DNA from: Paracoccaceae bacterium Fryx2
GTDB taxonomy: Bacteria > Pseudomonadota > Alphaproteobacteria > Rhodobacterales > Rhodobacteraceae
NCBI GenBank assembly: GCA_032334235.1
Contig: JAVSGI010000001.1
Span: 62,001 to 126,000, forward strand
Direction: 5' to 3'
Length of the DNA: 64,000 nucleotides
Shown here: piece by piece, positions 55,247 to 63,626 of the stretch
Layout: the number at the start of each line of letters is the position of its first letter
How positions within the stretch are numbered: position 1 is the first letter of the stretch
The notes under the pieces: generated by a model
What the model was told of the DNA's origin: nothing
The model's database searches: none
What the model saw: the letters and a program-made list of their open reading frames with translations, nothing else
Program-made: the position numbers and the translations under genes

Positions 55247-56043
55247 CCCGGGGGGCTGCGATGGAGCGTGAACGTCTGGCCGCCTTCGTGGACGGCGAAC
55301 TGTCGCCGGAAGAGGCGGCGGCGGTGGTGATGCATCTGGCCGACCACCCCGAGGACCAGGCGCATGTCGATGACCTGATGGCCGCGACCGAGGTGCTGGC
55401 CCTGGCCTTTGCCGCGCCGCTGCACGAACCGGTTCCCGAGGCGATCCGCCGCGCGGTCCTGGGGCCGCCTGCGGACACCGATGCCGCAGCAGCCCGGGTC
55501 GTGCCTTTCCGGCAAGGCGGGCCTTTCCGGCAAGGCGGGCCTTTCCGGCGCGGGCCCTTGCGCGGCCGGGCGGTTCTGGCCTGGGTCGCGGCTGCGGGCC
55601 TTGCGGCGGCGGTGGCGGTGGTGGCGGTGCTGCCGTCGCGCGGCCCCGGCACGCTGCTGGCGGTGGGGCCGGCCGACAGCGCCCTGGCGGCGGCGCTGTC
55701 GGGGCTTGCCTCTGGTCGGCCGCAGCCGGTGGGAAGGGCGTCGGAGCTGATGATCCTGGCCACGCTGCCCGTGCCGGGCGGCTTCTGCCGCGAGGTCGAG
55801 GTGATCGACCGGGGCGCGGGCCGCCTTGATCTGGCGCTGGCCTGCCGCCGCGACGGCGCGGGCTGGACGGTGGAGGCCGTGCTGAGCGAGCCGCTGGGCG
55901 CCACCGGCACCGCCGACGGTTTCGTGCCCGCGGGCGGGGCCGAGGTGCAGGGGCTGCAACCGCTGCTCGACCGGCTCGGCGCCGGGCCCAGCCTGCCGCC
56001 CGCCGCCGAAGCCGAGGCCATGGCCCGCGGCTGGACCCCCTGA
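55243..56043 (+). CDS. membrane anti-sigma factor
   Basis: 266 residues, translationally coupled to the sigma gene (ATGA). The N-terminal ~75 residues (ERERLAAFVDGELSPEEAAAVVMHLADHPEDQ) match the cytoplasmic anti-sigma domain, but no zinc-binding HxxxCxxC is seen. Then a short repeat PFRQGGPFRQGGPFRRG from an 18-bp tandem duplication, one membrane helix (AVLAWVAAAGLAAAVAVVAVL, ~109-129), and a periplasmic part with two Cys. It should hold the sigma factor inactive until an envelope signal arrives. Confidence 0.85.
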   Translation: MTRGAAMERERLAAFVDGELSPEEAAAVVMHLADHPEDQAHVDDLMAATEVLALAFAAPLHEPVPEAIRRAVLGPPADTDAAAARVVPFRQGGPFRQGGPFRRGPLRGRAVLAWVAAAGLAAAVAVVAVLPSRGPGTLLAVGPADSALAAALSGLASGRPQPVGRASELMILATLPVPGGFCREVEVIDRGAGRLDLALACRRDGAGWTVEAVLSEPLGATGTADGFVPAGGAEVQGLQPLLDRLGAGPSLPPAAEAEAMARGWTP

Positions 56044-56338
56044 GGCGCCGCACCGCAGTCTCGACGCGGTGCCGCTGCCCGCTGCCCGACATCCTGCAAG
56101 CGCAACCGGCACGGCAGCCGCGCATCGCGACCGCAGCCCGATCCGGCCCCCCGCCGGGTGCCCCCGCCCGCCACCGGCAGAGACGGTCTCCGGATCGCGA
56201 AGGCGGCCTGCCCGGCATGACCGTAATCACCCGGTTGTGGCCACCTTCTGAGACTGCGGATTTTCGTTTAGCCACCCGTCATTGTTGACGTCAGTAACGA
56301 CGTCGTCTGTTGCCCGACGCGGCACCCGCCGCTTCCAG
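56044..56338. other. intergenic stretch at the boundary of two DNA types
   Basis: No gene seen. Base composition changes from very GC-rich (before about 56220) to clearly lower GC after about 56260. This is the left edge of the mobilization region and may include more of the decayed IS110 element. Confidence 0.5.
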
Positions 56339-56530
56339 TCACGCTTGCGCGCGACCATCTCCGCATTTCGAGACGCGGCCCGACCAATCCATTTCGCCAG
56401 ACTGGTGACGCCTTGGCGTCAGACCGAGGAATGCTCCCACATCCAAGGTCTTACTGAACCTGTGCGGCTCATCGACAAGTGCCACAAAGTTGAGAGAGAC
56501 GACCGGGCCGACGCTGTCAACGGCGTTCAC
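56339..56530 (-). pseudogene. IS110-family transposase remnant
   Basis: The 63 codons read VGPVVSLNFVALVDEPHRF, VGAFLGLTPRRHQSGEMDW and GRVSKCGDGRAQA. This matches the C-terminal (Transposase_20) part of IS110-family enzymes, including the LGLTPRxxQSG-D and SKCGD signatures. The catalytic N-terminal domain and the normal C-terminal end are missing. It overlaps the stop of the next minus-strand gene, so it marks a rearrangement point between the polysaccharide/RTX region and the mobilization region. Confidence 0.85.
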
Positions 56531-56913
56531 ACTTGTACAGATAGGTCGTCACTCGGACCAATGAGTGCGACTACCTCATCCGATGACAGCAAAATCTCAC
56601 CGTCGATACCGATGGTCAGGCCAGCGTCGGGAATCATCGACGCCATCGCGCATGTCTCGATGAGGCGGAGTGCGGCCGGTTGGGTATTTGTGTCGAGCCA
56701 AAACAGGGAAACTGGCTCAATGGCACCGCTTTTGCAGTGCAGTACCCGCAGCAGATCGCCCGCGATTTTGCTCACGCCGGTCCCGGCAGCCCACACTTCG
56801 TAGAGCTGGCGCACGTCCGCTGCGTATGTTTTCCCCAACGCGTCCCTACGCGCGTCCCGGGCTGTCTCCTCCCGTTCGACAGTTTCCATTATGCTGTTGT
56901 TCTGGTTGTTCAT
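56527..56913 (-). CDS. hypothetical protein
   Basis: 128 residues from ATG 56913 with AAGGAG 7 nt upstream, so translation is credible. N-terminal Asn/Glu/Arg-rich helix, then YEVWAAGTGVSKIAGDLLRVL and a predicted alpha/beta part (PVSLFWLDTNTQPAALRLIE). No family recognised. It is the last gene of the minus-strand series that includes the relaxase. Its 3' end abuts the IS110 remnant and could have been altered there. Confidence 0.6.
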   Translation of the reverse strand: MNNQNNSIMETVEREETARDARRDALGKTYAADVRQLYEVWAAGTGVSKIAGDLLRVLHCKSGAIEPVSLFWLDTNTQPAALRLIETCAMASMIPDAGLTIGIDGEILLSSDEVVALIGPSDDLSVQV

Positions 56914-57052
56914 TTCGGGCTCCTTCTTTTAGAATACGTATGTCTTCTGGCGTGATATGCAAACAGATCTTGGCCATGACAGTTGCCTGCTGCCGCCAGC
57001 GTTGTGGAACGGCCAGCGTCCCGGGTCTCCCATCCGCCTCGCGCCCTTTCAT
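56846..57052 (-). CDS. possible small protein downstream of the relaxase
   Basis: A 68-codon frame starts 5 nt after the relaxase stop. It contains MAKICLHITPEDIRILKEGARN, a plausible short helical protein. It lacks a clear ribosome site and overlaps the start of the 56527-56913 gene by 68 nt. An internal ATG at 56977 would give only 43 residues. Doubtful. Confidence 0.25.
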   Translation of the reverse strand: MKGREADGRPGTLAVPQRWRQQATVMAKICLHITPEDIRILKEGARNEQPEQQHNGNCRTGGDSPGRA

Positions 57053-57057
57053 GTGTG

Positions 57058-59712
57058 TTAAAAGAATTCTGGCGCCTCGGATTCATCGAGGGGCGGCTCA
57101 AGGTCATGAACTTCCGGGATCAGGCCTGGGCCTGTTTCCCGGGCATCTGGCGGGGTCGCCTTGATCGGCTCTGCGCGCATCTCGCGCCCAGCATTCAGCA
57201 CGTCGAGCCAGTCCTTGCAGACCGACGTCGAGCCGCTGATCTGCGCAGGCGGGGCATGGCGCACCACGGTGGGCAGAAGGGCCCGGAGCTTTTCATGCAT
57301 CGCCGCGCCGGCATCATCGTTGTCAAAGCCGGAGAACACCTTCCTGCTGTCAGCCAGACGGCGCAGGGCGGCCTCGGTCATGGGGCCGAAGCCACCGCCG
57401 GTCGAGACGTAGATCGTGTCTAGCCGCGCCTCCAACTCGGCCAGGGCCAACGCATCGAGGCCGCCCTCCACCACGACCATGCGGGTGGCGGTCACTGGAT
57501 CGCCCAGCACGTTCACCGTCTTGCGGCCGCCCTTGGCAAAGCGCGCCGCGTTCTTGCGGCCGTCCTTCTCCCACCGCTGTTCGAAACCCGTGATGTCCCC
57601 GGTGTCGAGGTTGCGGTGGGCGAAGTAGACCCCGCCGAACACGCCCGATCTGACCTCATCCGGAAAGCGTTCCAAGGTGCTGCGCGAGATGCCGCGCTCT
57701 TCGGCATAGCTGCGTGCCGTACTGGTGAAATGGGGCGCCTCCTGCCACCTCCGCCGGGCGTCGGTATGATCGTCCCGTTCCGGGATCCTGGGGGCTGGTG
57801 CGGCAGGTGTCGGGAGCGGACCAGTGCCGAGGATCGCGCGGAAGGCAGTGCGGGCGTGACCGACTGTCTTGCCGGGGTTGTCCTGGAGCCAGAGATCGAT
57901 CACCGAACCCGACTGGCCGGACTTGTTCGAGGTCCAGAGCCATTTGCCGTCGATCCGGGAGCATTTCAGCGTGTCGTTGCCGCGGGTGTAGATCCGGTAT
58001 CGCGTGCCGTGAGGGTCGGAGCTGTCCCGATGCGTGCGAGAGACATCGGACCAGCCGCCCAGACCTGCGATCACGCCGATGTCGGTCCGCTTCATGTCCT
58101 CCAGTTCGCTCCAGTCGTTGGCGCGTACCTGCTGCTGGAGCCGGTGCGTGCCGTCCCGGTCGTGCCTTGATGCATCCGGGGCAGGCTGAGGGCTTGCGAC
58201 CGGCGGGCGGCCGGGTTTGCGCGGCGGTGTATCCTCAGCCGGTTTTGGTTGCGTACCGCCGAGGATCGCCTCAGTCGCTTTCCTCGCCTCCTCGGTGATA
58301 TTGGCCTCGATCGCTCTCTCGCGGTCCGCCGAGGTGTCCAGATGATCCTTGAGTGCGGCGTCCGCTTCGCGGGCGAGGCGGCTTGCCTTTTTCCGTTCCC
58401 TCTCGAGGATCTCGTCAGCAAGGGTCTGGATTTCCGGGGAAACGCCGGTGACCGGGAGGCCGCATCTTGCGGCTTCGACGGCGATCCCGCGGATGTATTC
58501 CGGCGGCCCGGAAGGGACGATGGCGCTCCAGCCCTTCGCCTTTGCCATGGCGACAGTGGCCTTGATGGTGGCCTGCGTAACAGCCGAAGTTGAGATCCTG
58601 TTGCCATGATCGACGACCGTGCTGTTGTCCTGGAAGGTGATCTGCGGCGGCTTGCCGCTCAGATCCACGTAGCGGATCTGCTGAGCAACCTGGTCGTCGA
58701 GGTGCAGGCCCGTATACATTCTGCGCAGCAGCGTCAGCTTGAAGGCTGCGGACCTTGCCGTTTTCTCATCTTCCTTCGATGTCGTCCCGGTTACCCCTGC
58801 AGTCTCGACATGGACGGGTCCGGAATCGCTTTCGGGCTCGCTTGCCGGATCCCTGTAGGGTCCGAATTTCCTCTGCAGGGTGTTGATCGAAAATGCCTGG
58901 CCAAAGGCGGAGGCCTTTGCGAACTCTGCCGATCCGGCGAGATGGACCCGGGCCCCGGAGCCATGCTTGCGATACCGCAGGCCGAGGGTGGCCAGTGTCC
59001 GGTGGAGGCTGTTCCAGTCCTGCGCCTTGGCGACGGCTTGCGCGAAACGGTCTTTCAGGGCGGGGGGAATGTCCTGGCTGAAGGCCGCGAAACCGTGGTG
59101 CTTCTGGAAGGCGATATCGCCAGCCGACGGTTCGCGCGCGCCCTTCGCGCGGTCCTGCTTCTTCTTCTCCCAGACGTCATCGTTGCGCCGGAGGCTGACC
59201 GTCAGCTCGCCGTTCTCGTCTGTCACGTCAAAATCGAAGCGGCCGCGGTCATGTGACCACCCTTGTTTCATTTCGATCTCGCGACAGGCCAGTTCCGCCT
59301 TTTGCTGATCGTTCGATTTGGACCAGGTCTTGCCGGTTGTCGGGTGAACGGTGTTCACAACGGCATGGATGTGCCGACGGGGGGTGTCATTGTGGATCCC
59401 GATGACGACCTGATGGTCTTCGAGGCCGAGCGTCCGGACCAGGTGGTCCATCGCTTCGACCATCTGATCTTCGGTCGGCCGTTCGAGCGGGTGCCACGAC
59501 AGGACGAGGTGATAATAGGGCTTCTGGACCCGACTGCTGAGTTCCGATGTCAGAAGCATTTCTTTGGCCGCGTTCTGCCAGTCGCCGCTGCACAGGTTTC
59601 GAAGCTCGACCCGGGTGGCCTTGCCGCAGACATAGTGGACCCCGGGCGCAAAGGCATCACGGCCGCCCCCGGAGCCTTTCTCGCCTGGCTTTTTGATGAT
59701 TTCGCCAATCAT
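57058..59712 (-). CDS. conjugative relaxase fused to a Toprim/primase domain
   Basis: 884 residues. The N-terminal relaxase domain shows YYHLVLSWHPLERPTEDQM (67-85) and the three-His metal site in IHNDTPRRHIHAVVN (H107, H114, H116). A Tyr near the N-terminus (possibly Y27) would attack the nic site. The middle is linker. The C-terminal third has a DUF3991-like segment (YAEERGISRSTLERFPDEV; GGVYFAHRNLDTGDITGFEQR) and a Toprim domain (VVVEGGLDALALAELEA; VFSGFDNDDAG). It nicks oriT and may prime the transferred strand. Its ATG overlaps the mobC stop. Confidence 0.9.
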   Translation of the reverse strand: MIGEIIKKPGEKGSGGGRDAFAPGVHYVCGKATRVELRNLCSGDWQNAAKEMLLTSELSSRVQKPYYHLVLSWHPLERPTEDQMVEAMDHLVRTLGLEDHQVVIGIHNDTPRRHIHAVVNTVHPTTGKTWSKSNDQQKAELACREIEMKQGWSHDRGRFDFDVTDENGELTVSLRRNDDVWEKKKQDRAKGAREPSAGDIAFQKHHGFAAFSQDIPPALKDRFAQAVAKAQDWNSLHRTLATLGLRYRKHGSGARVHLAGSAEFAKASAFGQAFSINTLQRKFGPYRDPASEPESDSGPVHVETAGVTGTTSKEDEKTARSAAFKLTLLRRMYTGLHLDDQVAQQIRYVDLSGKPPQITFQDNSTVVDHGNRISTSAVTQATIKATVAMAKAKGWSAIVPSGPPEYIRGIAVEAARCGLPVTGVSPEIQTLADEILERERKKASRLAREADAALKDHLDTSADRERAIEANITEEARKATEAILGGTQPKPAEDTPPRKPGRPPVASPQPAPDASRHDRDGTHRLQQQVRANDWSELEDMKRTDIGVIAGLGGWSDVSRTHRDSSDPHGTRYRIYTRGNDTLKCSRIDGKWLWTSNKSGQSGSVIDLWLQDNPGKTVGHARTAFRAILGTGPLPTPAAPAPRIPERDDHTDARRRWQEAPHFTSTARSYAEERGISRSTLERFPDEVRSGVFGGVYFAHRNLDTGDITGFEQRWEKDGRKNAARFAKGGRKTVNVLGDPVTATRMVVVEGGLDALALAELEARLDTIYVSTGGGFGPMTEAALRRLADSRKVFSGFDNDDAGAAMHEKLRALLPTVVRHAPPAQISGSTSVCKDWLDVLNAGREMRAEPIKATPPDARETGPGLIPEVHDLEPPLDESEAPEFF

Positions 59713-60077
59713 TGGAGGGTCTCGCGGATTTCCTGGCCAAGGGCCTCGATCAGGAGGCGCGTTTCTTCGAGGGCACGAACCGCGTGGGCATCCAGGTTCC
59801 TTATGCGGCCCTGGTTCACGGCCTTGGCGATCTGATTGATATTGCTGCCCAACTTTCCGAGTTCGCCAAGCACCCTGATCGTGTCCTTCCGGGTGACCGC
59901 GTGGAAATGGAAATCGCCAGCAATGAGTGCGCTCAGGTAGTCCTGACCCTTGGAAAACCCGGCTTCAGCGGCGCGGATCTTGAAATTGCGGAGTTCTTCG
60001 TCCGTCACCCGTTTTCCGATCCGGTTCGTTGCGCGCCGCCTGTCCGATCGCGGTTTGCCGTCTCCTGCCTGCGCCAT
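59709..60077 (-). CDS. mobC: mobilization accessory protein MobC
   Basis: 122 residues from ATG 60077, with AGGGA 8 nt upstream. RIGKRVTDEELRNFKIRAAEAGFSKGQDYLSALI is a ribbon-helix-helix-like N-terminus. LGELGKLGSNINQIAKAVNQGR is the hallmark MobC motif. It helps the relaxase melt or bind oriT, normally located just upstream. Stop overlaps the relaxase start (ATGA). Confidence 0.88.
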   Translation of the reverse strand: MAQAGDGKPRSDRRRATNRIGKRVTDEELRNFKIRAAEAGFSKGQDYLSALIAGDFHFHAVTRKDTIRVLGELGKLGSNINQIAKAVNQGRIRNLDAHAVRALEETRLLIEALGQEIRETLQ

Positions 60078-60352
60078 TGTGCTGGTCCCTACACTTCGCA
60101 TGGTGTGATGCGCTCGGTTGTCTCGCGGTCCGCACCCTGTTTTCCGGACCAGCGAAAGAGACCTTCTTCCATACAAAATTCTTTATGAAATCAGCGTCTT
60201 CAGCTCCCATTTTACGAGGTTCCCGTGAAAATCCCGAACCCTTTGTCGCCGCCTTTTTTTCTGTTTTCTTCGGTTCCTCCCCTCCTACCGCCCCGGAGGC
60301 TGATCCGCCGATGCCGCAGGCAGAGAAGTGATCAGCCAGACTGAAAGACCTT
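60078..60352 (-). other. intergenic region upstream of mobC, candidate oriT
   Basis: 275 bp without a supported gene, AT-rich in its middle. GGTCCG (60127-60132) and CGGACC (60145-60150) form an inverted repeat 50 bp before mobC. By analogy with other mob loci the transfer origin should be here. No known nic sequence was recognised. Confidence 0.4.
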
Positions 60353-60877
60353 TCAGTCTATGTGACACCCTGTTCTGCCATCGGTTGTTCTGAAGGTCTG
60401 GGTTGACGTGCAGGTGTCGACCAGGCGGGTCGTGACCAGGTATCCCCCCACGCCTCCCGCTCCGAGGCAAACCAGGGCAACGATGCCCCCGATGCTGGCG
60501 GCGGTCATGAACTGCTGCTTGCTGATGCGGTCAGCCGTAGCCTGAGAGCGCTGCACCACGGTCTGCGCGAGCCGGTCCGCCGCCTTTTCGACCGCGCGCG
60601 CAATGGCCTGATCAGCCTTGGCGGCGACGGCCTTCTCCACCCCGGCAACGGCCGCCGTCACCTGGCCTGGCAGGGATTCAACGGCCCTGACAATTTCGCG
60701 ACGGGCCGCGGCATTGGCCAGAGCATAGTGGTCAAAGGTCATGATCACCGGCCAGATCTCATCGCGATCGCTCAGGCCGAGTCCCGCCTTGACGCAGCGC
60801 AGCCTTGCTCTGTCGGTATCACTCGGTGCCCGACGGTAGATCAGCTCGAACAGGGGCTGCGGGAAATCGTCAGCCAT
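60353..60877 (-). CDS. single-pass membrane protein of the mobilization operon
   Basis: 174 residues from ATG 60877. A globular N-terminus (PQPLFELIYRRAPSDTDRARL; VIMTFDHYALANAAARREI), then an Ala-rich helical region (~75-115), one membrane helix (AASIGGIVALVCLGAGGVGGYLV), and a short tail with two Cys. It overlaps the ParA-like gene by 8 nt, so they are co-translated. Position recalls MobE-like partners of ParA-type MobD proteins in mobilizable plasmids; this is inference. Confidence 0.65.
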   Translation of the reverse strand: MADDFPQPLFELIYRRAPSDTDRARLRCVKAGLGLSDRDEIWPVIMTFDHYALANAAARREIVRAVESLPGQVTAAVAGVEKAVAAKADQAIARAVEKAADRLAQTVVQRSQATADRISKQQFMTAASIGGIVALVCLGAGGVGGYLVTTRLVDTCTSTQTFRTTDGRTGCHID

Positions 60878-61583
60878 TGTGAAGAAGGCCCGCCTTTTCC
60901 AGTTCGCCCGTCCATGCACGGAGCGCTGATCTGGCGCGCATCTTCATCAGCAGGGAGGCATCCTTGACGTTGTCGATCTCGCCGATGTGCATTTTGGCAG
61001 TGACCAAGGCCTCAACGACATTGCGATCGAGGGCGGGCATGTCGAGGATGATTGCCTGGCGCAGATCGGCTTTTTCCGCCCAGCTGTCGAGGCGGTCAAA
61101 CGGCGCGTCGACGCGGTGATTTCGCACGATGATCCAGTCGGTAACCTCGGTCGGCAGGCGCGTGAGTTCATCGTTCAGGGCGACGATTCCATCGCGGCCC
61201 TGATCGATGACGAACAGGATTGTCAGGCGTCCGTCGACCGCCTTCATCAGGCTCTCGATGTCCACCGTCCCCGCCGCGGATCCTGCGCCAGTGAACCCGG
61301 CGGTGGTGTCGGATCCACCGGCTGGGAGATCGATGAGCACGTCACCGGGGGCCGCGAGGAAAGCCTCGATCAGCGCGTCGATGCCCTCGGGCTTCCGGGC
61401 ATTGATTCTCAGGACGGGCGCCGGCTTGTTGTCGAAATGTCTGAACAGTCCAGGATTTTTGGCGTCGCCGTCAATCAGTGTCACAGGGTGTTTTGCGCCA
61501 AGAAATGACGCCGCGGTGAGCTGCGCAATGTGGCTTTTCCCGGTACCTCCCTTATCACCATGAACCAGTATCATTCGCTTCAT
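60870..61583 (-). CDS. ParA-like P-loop ATPase of the mobilization region (MobD-like)
   Basis: 237 residues. Deviant Walker A HGDKGGTGKSHIAQ at 8-21, VTLIDGDAKNPGLFRHF, and VLIDLPAGGS for Walker B/switch 2. It has no ParB partner beside it and is distinct from the long partition ParA at 37.6 kb. ParA-like ATPases of this kind occur in mob operons and may bring the relaxosome to the secretion channel or aid maintenance. Confidence 0.82.
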   Translation of the reverse strand: MKRMILVHGDKGGTGKSHIAQLTAASFLGAKHPVTLIDGDAKNPGLFRHFDNKPAPVLRINARKPEGIDALIEAFLAAPGDVLIDLPAGGSDTTAGFTGAGSAAGTVDIESLMKAVDGRLTILFVIDQGRDGIVALNDELTRLPTEVTDWIIVRNHRVDAPFDRLDSWAEKADLRQAIILDMPALDRNVVEALVTAKMHIGEIDNVKDASLLMKMRARSALRAWTGELEKAGLLHNG

Positions 61584-61595
61584 CTGCGTGTCCTC

Positions 61596-61997
61596 TTAGA
61601 TGTTGTCAGGGTCTGCACGAAAGTCGCTGTATGTTTCCCGGGGGGGTGCCCTTTTCGATGCAGCTTGAACATCCATATGATCCACTTTCCGAGATCCGGA
61701 AGTAGTTTCCCCACAATTTTTTCTTCTGCCGCTGTTTTTTATTTTTGAAAGTCCGGAAACGTCCCGGGATTCGCGCCAGTAGCGCTTGAAAGTCGTCAAC
61801 GTGAGCCGCGTCTCCTCCGGTAGCCGCGCGCGGATGATTTCATAGACACCGTCCAGCCGGGCGCCATCCTTCAGCAGGGAGTGAATGTCCTCAGCAAGTG
61901 CATGTATGATTCCTCTGGTGGTAATCGGCCGATCCGCTGGTCGTGCCTTTGCAAGATCCTTTCTGATCTCTTCCACAATATTCTTCGGGTTTGCCAT
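61596..61997 (-). CDS. small protein of the mobilization operon
   Basis: 133 residues from ATG 61997, with GGAAGGA upstream. NIVEEIRKDLAKARPADRPI, GIIHALAEDIHSLLKDGARL and LTLTTFKRYWRE are helical; the last resembles the short DNA-binding-like motif found in several plasmid mobilization accessory proteins. The C-terminal ~40 residues are Lys/Ser/Arg-rich and disordered. It starts the operon with the ParA-like gene 12 nt downstream. Confidence 0.6.
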   Translation of the reverse strand: MANPKNIVEEIRKDLAKARPADRPITTRGIIHALAEDIHSLLKDGARLDGVYEIIRARLPEETRLTLTTFKRYWRESRDVSGLSKIKNSGRRKNCGETTSGSRKVDHMDVQAASKRAPPRETYSDFRADPDNI

Positions 61998-62066
61998 GGC
62001 GCTCAGGTTCCTTCCACGTTCGAGTGATGCCTGATTGCTGTATGGTCCTAAAAAGGAGGTTTTCAA

Positions 62067-62645
62067 CGACTTGTCCCCATGTTTCTATTGTGCTGTTGAA
62101 GTGTCCCCTTGTGTTGCCCATAGTGGCAATAAGGTAGCTATTGAAATCGCTATTGGGTTATCCCAATATCTTAGCAGGGTATGCAGACGGGTGACCGTCT
62201 GCCCAAGCCCCGCGGGGCTTGGCCTGCCCCTCCTCATGATCAAGCCCCGCGGGCCAGATCATGAGGAGGGGACAGAGGAACATTCGGCGCGGCTGACGCC
62301 TCTTCTCATGTTCCTTTTCCGGGGCGGTAGGGGGGGGACTGTGCAAGACCAGAGGCCGGGAGCATAGCGTGACTGGGCGCCTTCCGGGCTGGTCCGGCAG
62401 GGGCTTCCGATCTGATCCCGTCACCGGTTCCGGGGCATCCGGTCACCTGTCGCCGCCGAGGATCTGACGCTGCTGCGATCCCCTGGCGGACTATGCGAGC
62501 TTCCTGTGAGACGCGGGCGGGCCGATAAAAGGACTGATGATGGGAAGTTGGGCGCACCTCAGGAACCGCATGGCATCTCTTCGCCGACCCGTCTGACGCA
62601 TGCGCCAGGCCGTGCCGGGAAGAGATGACGCGTGAACCTGCGCTG
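62067..62645. other. gene-free region with several inverted repeats
   Basis: No convincing gene. The first ~100 bp are AT-rich, with a small hairpin ATTGGG/CCCAAT at 62152-62167. AGGAACAT (62276-62283) and ATGTTCCT (62308-62315) form another inverted repeat. The promoter of the mobilization operon should be at the left edge. Confidence 0.5.
62203..62271. repeat. compound inverted repeats (20-bp palindrome plus 15-bp stem)
   Basis: CCAAGCCCCGCGGGGCTTGG at 62203-62222 is a perfect palindrome. Next to it CCCCTCCTCATGATC (62227-62241) pairs perfectly with GATCATGAGGAGGGG (62257-62271). The 15-nt loop repeats AAGCCCCGCGGG from the first palindrome. It may be a terminator, an origin or a recombination site. 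Confidence 0.75.
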
Positions 62646-63212
62646 TTAAGCGGCGCAGACCATGGAAAGCGAATTCACCTCGAGATCGCCGTCCGTATCG
62701 GGATCCGCGCTCGTGTCGCCAAGACTTGTGCCATAGATCAGGTCCGACAGGCTGATAAGCAGAGCGACGGCATTGCGGATAGCAACCTGCGTGTGTTCCC
62801 CGTCAGTGTTCGCTACCCAGAAGCGGTGGCTGCCGATCAGACAATGCAGAAATGCCTCGCGATCGGTGTCCGCTTCGATTCCAAGACCGAAGCTGATCAA
62901 GTGCGCCGAAAACACCAGGGCCTGATCCGCCGGATGCTGAATCGGGGCCGCTGCAGCGGCAAGGGCTGTAGACATCGCCGAGGAGATGGCAGCGTCGGAT
63001 GCTGCCACGAGGCCCAGAAACTCGGCGTCGGACGGGGCCGAACCGGCGAGGTCCTCCTCTGCCAGAATGGCGGCGGAGAGCGCTGCCGACATCGTGGCGT
63101 AGGCCAGGCTTGCGGGCGATTTTGGCGGGGCGCCGCGCATTGCAGCAAGATGGATGCAAGCGCACGTGGCTTTGACACCGACGTCGTGCATGTTAGTTAA
63201 GCAGTTAGCCAT
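62646..63212 (-). CDS. hypothetical Ala-rich protein
   Basis: 188 residues from ATG 63212, with GGAGA 8 nt upstream. Strongly helical and Ala-rich (SLAYATMSAALSAAILAEEDL; SAMSTALAAAAAPIQHPAD), with FSAHLISFGLGIEADTDREAF and AIRNAVALLISLSDLIYG later. No membrane segment is certain and no family is recognised. Single gene, divergent from the ribbon-helix-helix-like gene. Confidence 0.55.
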   Translation of the reverse strand: MANCLTNMHDVGVKATCACIHLAAMRGAPPKSPASLAYATMSAALSAAILAEEDLAGSAPSDAEFLGLVAASDAAISSAMSTALAAAAAPIQHPADQALVFSAHLISFGLGIEADTDREAFLHCLIGSHRFWVANTDGEHTQVAIRNAVALLISLSDLIYGTSLGDTSADPDTDGDLEVNSLSMVCAA

Positions 63213-63334
63213 TGGAGGATCTCCTTGAAAGATCTGAAGTTGGTCAGGGCGGAGATGAGAGTTCCAAGCTCTTGCTTCCGCCCGACTTTTATGACATTAA
63301 AAATTGTATCAGTCAATAAAAAAGAATCACCGTG

Positions 63335-63517
63335 ATGCGCCCTGTAGGCCGACCGAAAGCGGACACCGAGTCCCTTACTCTGAGACTGCCACGCGATCTG
63401 ATAGCCCAGATCGACGAGCTCCGGCGCATCGAGGCCGACCTGCCAAATCGCCAGGAAATGATCCGCCGAATCTTGATCGGGTATGTCGAAACGCGCCGTG
63501 CGGACGTGCCGGAATAG
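63335..63517 (+). CDS. small ribbon-helix-helix-like protein
   Basis: 60 residues from ATG 63335. SLTLRLPRDLIAQIDELRRI followed by NRQEMIRRILIGYVE is the strand-helix-helix pattern of Arc/CopG-like DNA-binding proteins. Probably a repressor or antitoxin. No toxin gene follows directly; the next gene is an unrelated antitoxin type 110 bp away. Confidence 0.7.
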   Translation: MRPVGRPKADTESLTLRLPRDLIAQIDELRRIEADLPNRQEMIRRILIGYVETRRADVPE

Positions 63518-63626
63518 CTCCAACAGCTGACCACCTTTGGGGAGCGGGCGCTCCGGCTCGCGCCATGGATTGCGCAGCTTGACTTGGGGGTAGCGAAACG
63601 CCACCTTTGGTGTCAGGAGGTGTCTC

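Noticed and set aside
62035-62367. 110-codon plus-strand frame in the inverted-repeat region
   Set aside because: It runs through palindromes, lacks a ribosome site and has no protein-like pattern.
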